A DNA stretch of 24,781 nt, taken from Spirogloea muscicola (lineage: Eukaryota > Streptophyta > Zygnematophyceae > Spirogloeales > Spirogloeaceae). The stretch spans positions 643,190 to 667,970 of the forward strand of contig WELB01000017.1 in the NCBI GenBank assembly GCA_009602725.1. Reading direction: 5' to 3'. Below are positions 10,801-21,723 of this stretch, piece by piece; within the stretch, counting starts at the first letter, position 1, and every line of letters begins with the position of its first letter. The position numbers and the translations under genes were made by a program. The notes beneath the pieces are model-generated. The model was not told the origin of the DNA. It saw nothing but the letters and a program-made list of their open reading frames with translations, and searched no databases.

Positions 10801-11144
10801 ACATCTCCAGCAGCCGATGGCTGACCAGCTTGCTAAATTGCACGTCATATGCCGACTCCAACATCCTGGTTGTTTGCCACGAGCTTAAAGTGTCAGGAAG
10901 TTCCTGCAGCTCAGCCAGACGTGCATGCTGTCGTCTCTGCAGCCGCTCCTTCTCAGCGCAGTAGAGCCAACGTCGGAGCTGCTGAGTGAAAGCATTGCTC
11001 TGGATGGCATTGACAGTAAGCGGGGCAGCGTCGCGTCCGCACGTACCGCGTCCGCATGTATAGGTTGCGGTCGAAGAGTGGTGGAACGAGGACAACTTTT
11101 GGCGGCGGCTCCTTGCCCTGGAGCGTCGACAGAAGGACGCCCAT
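7812..11144 (-). CDS. Plant-type beta-barrel-like protein, OM47-like (mitochondrial outer membrane), 421 aa
   Basis: Twelve exons on the minus strand join without a phase error into 1266 nt: 11144-11047, 10865-10721, 10466-10393, 10203-10147, 9937-9854, 9728-9631, 9594-9529, 9217-9096, 8787-8746, 8626-8447, 8324-8243, 8029-7812. The start reads MGVLLSTLQGKEPPPKVVLV then PPLF. Further blocks match a conserved plant family I recall: RTRMLESAYDVQFSKL, DDPQVDITAE, GDATFRWQR, GLGSFAILPLL, GAVGLRYGTSQVSIGGSI, HWSFAISYG...FEFSFELQRG, LVASYFHHLIVQRQ, IGITNYLDVGLEI, LAASWQANKG, LALKSWWQPSFTLSLAARRD, YGATIACENFGEVSYERADP. The alternating polar/hydrophobic short strands suit a beta-barrel. In Arabidopsis I associate this family with the outer-mitochondrial-membrane protein OM47; that name is from memory and the function is poorly known. 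It lies between complex I genes and is head-to-head with NDUFA13. Exon 7's donor is the least certain. Confidence 0.85.
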
Positions 11145-11608
11145 GGCAGCCGCTCAAGGGGCGCCGCCGCGTCGAGAGTGCTGACGGGCGGCGAGCACGG
11201 CGGCGGCGGGGCGCCCGGCCAGGCCGCCGCGGCAGCGGCAGCTCCAAACTGGGCTTGGCGGTTCAAACTCAGTCGATCGACGTAAGGGGCTGATCTTACT
11301 GTGAAAGCCCCATCAAAATTACAAAGCGCTGCATCGACTGCCCGTTGCGAGTGGCCGTCAGCTGTGTTGTCCACGAACGTGGGTTGCGTGGCGGTACTCC
11401 AACGTCAACACCGCTTGCTTGCAGACGGTTTCGTTCTCCCGGTCCTGGCCCCCAGCACCGCCGCGCGCGGGCCAGCAGGCGGCTGCCCCTGCCGCGCGTC
11501 GCGATAGCCGCCGCACCTCCCGAAGGCCTCGGCGCCGCGTCACACCCGCCTCAACTGGCTTCCCCGGCATAGCGCCGCTTGCACCGTCGGCACGCCGCAG
11601 CCGCAGCC
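11145..11608. promoter_or_regulatory. 464-bp shared upstream region of two divergent mitochondrial genes
   Basis: The start codons of the OM47-like gene (minus, 11144) and NDUFA13 (plus, 11609) face away from each other, so both 5' UTRs and both promoters must fit here. The region is GC-rich, with CG-dense stretches at 11145-11240 and 11455-11600. I see no TATA box. A bidirectional promoter is inferred from the spacing only. Confidence 0.55.
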
Positions 11609-12718
11609 ATGACGGAGGCGGCGATCCGCGCCCGCAAGGGCATGAAGTCGGTGAAGGAGATGCCGCTGCTGCAGGACGGCCCGCCGCCCGGCGGCTTCCC
11701 CGGTAGGGCCTCAGTCCCGAAACTCGGACTTGGCTGTGCACTTCCTCCTAGCCTGTTGAGCTTTCTGGCGGTCAGGTGCCACCTCTCGGCACCGTGGCTG
11801 CTCGCCCTTGCCCAGGTCGTGACGTGCCTAATGGCCGTCAGCCCTTTGTGCCCTGGCACAGCCGTGCGCTATGCTCGAAACATCCCCAACACAGGGCCCA
11901 GCGGCACTGCGCTCGTTATCGGCGCGACCTTGTTAATCTCATGGGGCTTTTACCGCGTCGGGCAAGGCAACATCTATCGAAGGTGCGCGCTCGTCACAAT
12001 GGCTTGGCAATACTCTCGCGGCCTTTGGAGGCAATGTGTGCTTGATCTTCCAAAGGCAGCTACTTTCACAGGTGCCACACGCCTTGACGAGATGGTGCTG
12101 TGATTGTGTACTCCAATCGTCAAATAAAGCTGGAGAATCCAATAGGATGGGCTGGGGGAGCTCACATGGTTTGCATCGAGCCTCATTGCGATAAGTTAGT
12201 ACTTGGTGTTTCCAGGGGGTTGAAGAAGGAGAAAATGGACGCAAGGAAAGCAATACTGCCAGTGATTCAGGCTGAGGAAGATGCTAGGTGCACAGCCACA
12301 ACCTCCAGACACCTTTGCACTTTGCATTGACCATGACAATGGCTAGGGCACGAAATTGGCTGACAAAGACCAGCATCTTGAACGACAGCTTGTTTTCGTC
12401 GCGTGATGCTCTCATTAAGCATACTGCCAAGCCAACATCTAGTGTTCACCTGTTTTGCAGATTGTCACTTATAATTGCCTTGGTCCATGTCGACTCCAAG
12501 TAGGACACAGCAAGCTGTACCTCTGAAACACTTCCTGCTGTATGCACTCTGACAATCTGAAGAGGCCCTGCTGCAGGTATCTGAAAGAGCGGCAGCACTT
12601 TCTGGATGAGGAGACCAAAATCATGAGCAAAGTTCCTGGCTGGAAGGCCGGGGAGAGTGTGTACAGCTCAGGTCGATGGATGCCGCCATCCACTGGAAGA
12701 ATAACACAATTATACTAA
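11609..12718 (+). CDS. NDUFA13: Mitochondrial complex I subunit NDUFA13 / GRIM-19 (B16.6), complete
   Basis: Single-span accessory subunit of complex I, inner mitochondrial membrane. Four exons join in phase to 429 nt, 142 aa: 11609-11702, 11862-11982, 12216-12287, 12577-12718. Exon 1 reads MTEAAIRARKGMKSVKEMPL then LQDGPPPGGFP, nearly the plant N-terminus. Exon 2 gives AVRYARNIPNTGPSG, the membrane segment TALVIGATLLISWGFYRVG and QGNIYRR. Exon 3 gives KMDARKAILPVIQAEEDAR. Exon 4 gives the C-terminal signature VPGWKAGESVYSSGRWMPPS, ending TGRITQLY. Plant homologues are about 143 aa, so the model is full length. As is usual for this subunit there is no cleavable presequence. Head-to-head with the OM47-like gene and convergent with the NDUFAF4-like gene. 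Confidence 0.96.
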
Positions 12719-13289
12719 GCTTAATCAAGCAGGTCCATCATTAAGGCCATCACTGTCTCAGTAACACTGATAATGGAAAACTTGGCACTCAAATTTTCAT
12801 GTACTCGGTAAGCAGTGAGGGTGCATCTCTGCCATCATAGACAGTCGTGCAGAGAGAAAGAAAGAAAGCCTGACTTTGTGTCACATGTGTTGCCTTGTAC
12901 TTGGCCTCTAAGGTCTGCTACGAGTAAGTAGCGATAATGGGCCTCACCATGTTCTTCAGGCGCTAGCTTCACTATCGGCAGTAATCAGGCATGACTTCAG
13001 GCTGCCGCAGCCACATTGTATCTATGTCGAGAGGGTCGTAAGGCTCTCACATGATTACCTTCCCGGGGCATACGTGATCCTCCCAAAATATATCGATGCC
13101 ATTCTTGACAAGCGGTGTATGATACCCTCGTTTCTGTGGTTAGCTGTTTGCTGCTGCTGGCAGCTTTACTTTCCAGCAATCTTGACATGGCCCCCTGATA
13201 ACGTGCAAGTCAGCTTGTGCTGGATGCTATATGGTGGTGGCACCGGTACACACACACAGCAATGTCACCCACAGGCAGCCTGTTAGCCT

Positions 13290-13350
13290 GTTCATCGTGG
13301 TTACTCAGCATGGGCAGGGCCACCACTTGAGGTGGTGGTCACGATGAACC
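13290..13350. repeat. Nested inverted repeat (hairpin within hairpin)
   Basis: The outer arms GTTCATCGTG (13290-13299) and CACGATGAAC (13341-13350) are exact complements. The inner arms CCACCAC (13321-13327) and GTGGTGG (13333-13339) form a second hairpin around TTGAG. Transcribed from either strand, it could fold into a branched stem. Confidence 0.8.
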
Positions 13351-13400
13351 TTGAGCAGTACACAACCATCGGCTGCCTATTGCATCTGCCCACTCTCCTC

Positions 13401-13445
13401 AAATTGTTTGTGTAGATTAATGTCCAATCTACACATGAACAATTT
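13401..13445. repeat. 18-bp inverted repeat with 7-base loop
   Basis: The left arm 13401-13418 (AAATTGTTTGTGTAGATT) and right arm 13426-13445 are complementary except for a TG insertion in the right arm. The loop is AATGTCC. It lies about 100 bp past the stop of the NDUFAF4-like gene. It could be a 3'-end hairpin or the relic of a small foldback element. Confidence 0.8.
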
Positions 13446-13552
13446 ATACATTGACAAGACAATGATGACAAGGTCCAGCTTACACGTAGTTGCTTATATT
13501 ATGGCGTAAGTGGGGCTGCAGTCACCTTTTGGTGAAACAAATGAATCGTAGT

Positions 13553-14536
13553 CTAGCTGGCTGGAGGAGCCCAATTGGAGTCTCTCTGATCAAGCATCTC
13601 ATCAGGAGGATGGGAAACATACTGCACCACGAGCTTTAGCAAAACCTCATCAACTTCATACCTGCTCGCCAGTTGTGCTACTTTCGAGGGCTCCAAGGCA
13701 TACTCCCTGAGCAGCTCTCGAAGCTGGATTGCATTAACTTTGCCATGCTCCACTGGCGCGTCGTCTTGCAGGCCTGTTAGAGGGCCAGTATGTCTGTCCA
13801 GGGGTAATTGTCTTGGTCTCTAGAATGCACAATCAGAGACAAAGTGGTAGTCAGAGGTACATTCACATCCTTTCCCAGTGGCCCTGCTATGCTGTCTCCT
13901 CTGTTCTGCATTTACACGACCAATTCTCTATTCATCAGGTATGGATTCTCACAGCAAGCTGCACCATCGTTGTTTTAAAGAGCAGCGCAAAGTAGTAAGT
14001 TTGTAGCTTACCGTCTCTCCCTTAATAGCTGGATCACCAGGTCGGGTCTGGATTGTGCCAGCAATCTGCTGCGTGAGAGTCTGGTAATTAGCAGTAGACC
14101 TGTCCCACTCGCTAATGTCCTGCCCGGGCTCGATGATAGGTCCTGCAGCTCGGTTAGGAGAAGGACGTCATGAATCCTAGACTTCTACTATCCGCGTACA
14201 TAAGCCTTGGAAGGATCACAGCTCGAACCGGTTCTGCAACAACTACCTGAGATCCGAGGTGCACAAGCTGTTGTGAGTTGATTTCACTGGCGCTAACTCG
14301 GCCATCCCCAAAGTAAGACTGTCTAGGTACAAAACTGCGAGGATCGAAGGCGCAGTCTCACTGGGTTCCGGAGGAGCCGGTCGAGCAGGCACGTCTGCTG
14401 CAGATCCCGACCTGGGCGCAGGAGGTGCCGCAGGCTCCCCAAAGTTGGTCTCCGGGACGGTCTTGCGCTGCGCCTTGGAAGCCTGCAGCTGCTGCGATAC
14501 CGCTCTGCTGCCTACTCTGCTAGCCTGCTGGCCCAT
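13553..14536 (-). CDS. NDUFAF4-like complex I assembly factor (tentative)
   Basis: Three exons on the minus strand: 14536-14362, about 14142-14038 (or to 14012), and 13773-13553. It starts MGQQASRVGSRAVSQQLQAS, then has a Pro/Ala-rich stretch. The middle exon reads PIIEPGQDISEWDRSTANYQ, TLTQQIAGTIQTRPG. The last exon reads HGKVNAIQLRELLREYALEP, SKVAQLASRYEVDEVLLKLV, VQYVSHPPDEM, and ends DSNWAPPAS. The layout of a GK[IV] start, a helical 'LL' segment, a helix-turn-helix-like segment and a final 'PP(E/D)' resembles the C-terminal half of NDUFAF4. Family members also begin MG, with possible N-myristoylation. The identification is by pattern only. Donor 14037 (GTGATC) keeps phase into exon 3. 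The stronger-looking GTAAGC at 14011 does not, unless a micro-exon is missed. Confidence 0.55.
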
Positions 14537-15732
14537 CCTTGGCGATGCAAGTCAGGGAAGGGCCATGTCTTGACTCCAGGTGCGCCGTCGCAGCAGTGCT
14601 GATGTTGCTTCAGGCTCGATGCGCGGGCGCGTGTGCGGCTGGCGCTGGACGGGGGGCGGCCCCGCCGGCCAGGCGGGGCAGCGGCGGAGGCAAGCTGTGC
14701 GCTCAAGGCGCTCTCCTGTCGAGCGGGCCGAGCCGATCGCCAGAGAGCTGCAACCTCGGCAGAGCGAGCGGGAGAGGAGGCGCAGAGAAAGACGAGAGCG
14801 TCTGCCAACGGGGGGTGGGGGGCTGCGGAAAGGAGAAAGGCAGGCAGAAAGGACGAGCGCCAAGAAGGGCGAAGGCAGACAAGCCACAGGCACCACGGCG
14901 CGCAGCAAGTGGCCACCATGCACGGCTGCTCAGTGGGCAGGGGAAGCCCGGCGGGCGTCGGCCTGGCGTCGGGCGCCACCGCGCCACGCGGCAGCCTGTG
15001 CGCGGCTCCGGGGCCGGCTTGCTTGGGGCCCGCTGGCCCCCCCGTCGTTGCACCGGCTGCGGCCCGACCATTGTGCCGGCTCGATGTGTCCCTCCCTCCC
15101 TTCCGCTTCCCACTTTCTTTCTGTGCTTGTCTTTCTTCCCCTGCTCGTACTCTGTCCAATTCTTCTTTGGGCTCGCTTTCCAGCCCCTATCCTCAAAAGA
15201 AAGCGGCTGCTGATATGACAGAATCGGCTGTGAAATGCCAGCCAGATGCATACAGGTGTTCATGACGGAGCCAAAGGCTAGGCAGACAGGGCGCCCTCAA
15301 TACCCCCGTGTCAGCAGTAGGAAGTCAGATGAGCTGAGGGGAGGAAGAGCTGCTATCCTCGGTGGGCGCGCACTTTCTCCCAACGCCCTGCACCGGAAGA
15401 GGGAGAAAGAAAGTGCTCGCCCATTGAGAATAGAATAGGGGCTGGAACAACCAGCCCGAAATGGAATGAACACTGGAAGAGTCGATCTTCTCAGCCTTGG
15501 GCACCAACGTCGCGCTGATACCTCAGCCACATCAGCACGGTGCTTTGTCTGACGAAGCCCCAGATTCTTGCACTAGCTTTTTGCCTGAGCGGTGTATTGC
15601 CTGGACACTGGCCTCCCGGGTCATGTCATGATGCCTTCTCCCCCCTGGCGGCGCCCCGCCGACGCCGCGGCGCCGCTAAGGCCCCCCCCCGCCCTCGCCG
15701 GCTCTGGCCCCTCGTCTCCCTCTTCCCCGCGC
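14537..15732. other. Divergent upstream region between the NDUFAF4-like gene and S6K
   Basis: The stretch 14600-15090 is very GC-rich and open in many frames on both strands at once, which points to composition and not to coding. It should hold the promoter of the NDUFAF4-like gene. From about 15170 to 15605 it is repeat-derived (element at 15299-15505 and its flank). The S6K 5' UTR begins in or just after this repeat. Confidence 0.5.
15299..15505. mobile_element. Short, degenerate copy of the inverted-repeat element
   Basis: The left end at 15299 (AATACCCCCGTGTCAGCAG, then GGAAGTCAGATGAGC) corresponds to the left end of the element at 6172. The right end near 15505 (CTTGGGCACCAACG) corresponds to GTGGGTACCAACG at 6710-6722. 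Similarity continues past both right ends: TGCACTAGCTTTTGCCTGA near 6781 recurs as TGCACTAGCTTTTTGCCTGA near 15569. The repeat unit therefore extends beyond the inverted repeats, or both copies landed in the same older repeat. Only about 200 bp long, so probably internally deleted. Confidence 0.5.
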
Positions 15733-18525
<2,793 letters not shown>

Positions 18526-18955
18526 TAACGATATTAATCAAAGATATTTCACTAACAGTTTCCCTCATAGAGGTCGCCTCAATTGGAGGAGACAGCCATT
18601 GCAGGCAAGCGAGTAGCTCCATGAGGAGCGCCACTAGGTGTGCTATACAGTTATGGTGACAAGGGTGAGGCGTCGACTGATTTTTGTGAGATTTACAATC
18701 GTGGGCAAACTCTGGAAGTTGTGCACCGGTGCAATCCTGGCAAGCCATGGGATGCATCAGCAGTCTCATGAGCGGCATTGTGTGCCCCAGGAGGGCCAGA
18801 GGTTATTTGGGCAGTGCCAATCTGTAGACGATAAGATTCGAGCAACAGGAACCCTGGAAACTTGGGTGCAGCAGGCAAGACTGGCTGCAGGCGCACTCAC
18901 TAAAGTGGCCTTGTGCAGCCGCAACTTAAGGGTGAACAGCTGCTGCTGCCATGCA
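18526..18955. other. Convergent 3' region between S6K and the nucleotide-sugar transporter
   Basis: No protein-like frame. It should hold the 3' UTRs of two convergent genes. TGTAA, the usual polyadenylation signal in green algae such as Chlamydomonas, occurs on the minus strand at 18697-18693, about 260 nt past the transporter stop. I found no matching plus-strand copy for S6K. Confidence 0.45.
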
Positions 18956-20225
18956 TCAAGCCTTGGCCTCGTCTGTGGCTGCAGCAGAGGGCTTAGACTC
19001 TGTGGCTGCAGCAGAAGGCTTGGGCTGTGGAGCGGGAGGTTTGACTGGCTCTTCCACCTTAACAGACTCGATTGTTGCAACCTCCGTGCTTTTGAGGGGC
19101 TTAGCCTCCTCTTCATCTGCCTCATCCTCCGGTTCTGGTGGCGCCTTGGGCGGGAACTGTGGACCAAGAGCAACAACGGCACTGTCAGGGCCTTCATTTT
19201 GCGGTGGCGGCCAGCATTGTTGCATGCTCAGGCAACAAACACAAGATGGAATGCAGCGAGGAGTGAAGAAGGGCCCGTATATTGGAGACAGTGGAACGTA
19301 CGTGTACACAGGCCTGCTGATATAGCACTCCGCCGGCGATGGTCACAAGCAGTGCGAGGATGCCGAGGGGCGTCGCATGCTTGTCCCAGATCAGGATGTT
19401 GATGATGACGGTGAGGAGCTTGTTGGTGACGCCAACGACAGTGAATGAGGTGGCAGAGATGGCCTTGCGGCACGCAAAGCCGAAGAAGCTGATGGCAAGG
19501 CCGAAGATGCACGAGAGGCCGACGGCAAAGATGGTCCAGAAGGTGAGGTAGTCTTGGACGTCAATGGCGGCGGTCTCGATGTACTCGCCGGTGAGGAACC
19601 AGGAGATGGGCGACATGAGGAAGGAGAGGACGTTGTTGTAATACACAAAGCCCCACGTGTTGAGGCCGAGGTGCGTGACGATGTGCTTGATGTACACCAT
19701 CTCGAAGGTGATGGTGAAGAGGTACGCGAACGCCCACGCGTAGGCGCGCACGGAGAAGGTGGAGTCGGTGATGACGTAGCCCACGGCGCCGGCCAGGATG
19801 ATGCCCAGCGAGGCGAACGTCCAGGGGTGCGGCCAGGGCTGGGCGCGGAAGAGGGTGTCGGCGAGCGCGACGAGGAGCGGCGTGGAGGAGCGGAACATGA
19901 TGAACGTGTCCACGTTGGCGTACTTGAGCAGCGTGGTGTTGGTGAAGATGGCGACGTAGAACACGGCGGCGGCGGGCAGAAAGGCACGGACGTTGGGCAG
20001 CGTGAGCGGGTCGTGCTCCAGCGCGCCGGCGCGGCCCAGCACCCAGACGGACACGGCGCTGACGGCGTACTGGAGCGCGGTGAGGAGCGCGGGGAAGGGG
20101 AAGACGGTGATGGCGCACTTGTTGATGATGGCCAGCATGGACGAGCAGAAGGCGTAGCCCAGCACCAGCGGCAGCGACGACAGGTCCCCCAGGTTCACGC
20201 TCAGCGGCCCCAGGGAGAGCGCCAT
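18956..20225 (-). CDS. GFT1: GFT1/GONST4-type GDP-sugar (GDP-fucose) transporter of the Golgi
   Basis: Multispan member of the drug/metabolite transporter superfamily, nucleotide-sugar branch; the Arabidopsis counterpart carries GDP-fucose into the Golgi. A single large exon runs from 20225 to about 19302, with PLVLGYAFCSSMLAIINKCA, FPFPALLTALQYAVSAVSVW, FYVAIFTNTTLLKYANVDTF, MFRSSTPLLVALADTLFRAQ and VYIKHIVTHLGLNTWGFVYY. It ends with the nucleotide-binding-type motif GVTNK inside TNKLLTVIINILIWDKHA and GGVLYQQ, matching GFT1 in order and spacing. A second exon (about 19226 or 19207 to 18956) gives a charged cytosolic tail: PPEPEDEADEEEAKPLKS, then a duplicated PKPSAAAT. The junction is unresolved: the strong donor at 19301 (GTACGT) is out of phase with the acidic tail. 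Donor 19309 with acceptor before 19207 is in phase but weak. Unspliced read-through would stop at 19194. Confidence 0.88.
18972..19025. repeat. 27-bp tandem duplication in the transporter tail
   Basis: TCTGTGGCTGCAGCAGAGGG (18972 onward) is repeated at 18999 with three substitutions across the 27-bp unit. On the minus strand it encodes KPSAAATE-S-KPSAAATD. The in-frame duplication keeps the reading frame, which supports translation of this tail. Confidence 0.85.
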
Positions 20226-20526
20226 GGCGCTGCGGGCGGGCGTTCAGGGCACTTGGGCCGCCGGGCCGCCGGATCACGGCGGCGCCATGGCGCGCGCGGA
20301 CGGGGCCGTGCCCGAGGGCGCCTCCACGCGCTCGTGGGCACGCGCGGCCGTCAACCCCCGCGCGGTGGGCGCGGCCGTCAACCAAACACCCAAACAGCTT
20401 TTTCGACGAGTCTTCCGCTCTTTCAAAGTCGAGCCAGCCGTGCTCCTCCAGAGTGGGGCCCGATGGGAGCTTGGACAAGGTCCGAAGGGGGCGGAAACGG
20501 AATCTGCTCGCCCACAGAGCCTCCCA

Positions 20527-21056
20527 GTAACCCCTGCTAAGCAGCCGCAGGTCAGATAAAGGGTGCCGCAAGGAACGACCACACAGCTAGACACTACCCG
20601 ACCGCAGATGGAAGCTCAGTACCCACGAGAGAGCAGCCGTACCGCGGCCTGCTCGCGAGTGGACTTCGAGTGGAAAGTGGTTGCTCGCTAGAGGGAGAGC
20701 TGATTGATTGACCATCCTTCGTGCTTTTCACAGCCCTCGCCCCCTGTGATGAGCTCACTATCCGGCGGCTACTTTGGCAAAGTACAGGCGATGGCTGTGA
20801 CATTGGAAGCTTTTTCCATGGGGGCGAGGGCAGTACGAGGCCAGCCCAAAGGAATGAACAAGGTCCGAAAGGGCCAGCAGGTGCAACAATACGAAAGTAC
20901 TCTGTGTGACTACACAGCCCTTTCGAATTGCCACTCTCCATCTTTTTGGAAGCACTTCTCTTCTTTTGCGCCCTGAGCCAGGCCACCAGCTTCTGTGGCC
21001 GTACTTTGCCTGCCCAAGCTAGCCTGCCAAGCTCTTACATGCTCACTCGTCGGTTA
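20527..21056. mobile_element. Third copy of the inverted-repeat element, more decayed
   Basis: The right end, about 20968-21056, matches the right end of the 6172-6717 element: GCGCCCTGAGCCAGGCCACC corresponds to GCGCTGTAAGTCAGGCCACC, and AGCCTGCCAAGCTCTTACAT corresponds to AGCCTGTCGGATTTGTACGT. The left end at 20527 (GTAACCCCTGCTAAGCAG, then CAGGTCAGATAAAG) resembles the left ends at 6172 and 15299. The total length, about 530 bp, is close to the 546 bp of the first copy. No transposase frame is present. Confidence 0.5.
20839..20860 (+). repeat. Dispersed motif GGCCAGCCCAAAGGAATGAA (three copies in window)
   Basis: GGCCAGCCCAAAGGAATGAAC here recurs as GGCCAGCCCAAAAGGAATGA at 7376-7398 and as CCAGCCCGAAATGGAATGAA at 15451-15472. 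Two of the three copies sit inside inverted-repeat elements and the third about 660 bp from one. It is probably part of the same repeat family. Confidence 0.6.
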
Positions 21057-21723
21057 TTAAGGCCCCTCCGGTTGTGCTTTTGCCCTGCTTTTTTAAGCCT
21101 GCTTAGCCTAAGGCTTCGCCTTATCCGGCCAAATTCGTTGCACATAGCTTTGGCTCGCTATACCACTTTTCCACTTGTGTGCACTGCACTCCCCTCTTGT
21201 CAAATCGCTTCTCTTTCTGCTGAGCTCCCCATGCGCTTGGCTGGCCTTCAACCCTCCTAGTCTCGCCATCCGTAGCCCTCTGCCAGGGCAGTACTGCCAC
21301 CTGCCTTCACCTTGATGCGCAGATTGGAGTCGAGCGGCTACCAGCCATGGCCGCGAGCGCGGCCAATAGCTCCGAGCAGAAACATTCTCACCTTTTCAAA
21401 CGTCTGCTGCTACGTCACTAGTGGAGGCAAGCAAGGCTGCTCACTTATAAAGCTCGGCGATCAGCGGAAATGCTCTGCTGGGGCTACTGCTCCATCTGGG
21501 GGCTGGCCCTAGAGTTTCCTCACCAACCCTCGCCTCTCCCTCCATTTCTCGTTGCGTGTTTTATGCCTCATGTATTACGCACCCAGTGCTTCCTGCACAG
21601 TAGCTCGCAGGCTGCTCCGCCACTTGCAAGCAGCGTCAAAGTGTCGAAGTGTTTGCCGAATCCGGTGAAGTTGTTGCTAGCGTTGTCAAAGCCCCATGCA
21701 AGCTCTCAGGCTGATGAGCCGCC

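Larger units (their letters stand above)
12719..13552. other. Convergent gap of 834 bp between NDUFA13 and the NDUFAF4-like gene
   Basis: No coding frame here resembles a protein. It should contain two facing 3' UTRs. It includes a purine stretch (GAGAGAAAGAAAGAAAG near 12851) and two strong inverted repeats, listed separately. Confidence 0.5.
20226..21723. other. Gene-free interval between the transporter and the SET methyltransferase
   Basis: It contains the transporter's upstream region (20226-20400, very GC-rich), the third inverted-repeat element (20527-21056) and 650 bp of pyrimidine-rich sequence with no recognisable frame. The 3' UTR of the SET gene should lie at its right end. The long frames on both strands near 20225-20590 are compositional. 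Confidence 0.5.

Noticed and set aside
10679-11374. Continuous 231-codon minus frame covering the OM47-like exon 2
   Set aside because: Only the part at 10865-10721 is family-like. The upstream part is read-through. Splicing exon 1 (11144-11047) to exon 2 gives the conserved RTRMLESAYD junction.
11579-12103. 174-codon plus frame through NDUFA13 exons 1 and 2
   Set aside because: It reads through the first intron. Splicing at 11702/11862 restores the conserved GGFPAVRYARNIPNTGP sequence.
14539-15263. Several overlapping 180-225-codon frames on both strands
   Set aside because: They are open in nearly all frames at once because of very high GC, and give Arg/Ala/Pro-rich products with no recognisable domain.
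19554-20540. Long plus-strand open frame opposite the nucleotide-sugar transporter
   Set aside because: It is antisense to a well-supported transporter exon. The product is a Gly/Glu/Arg-rich composition artefact of GC-biased codons on the other strand.
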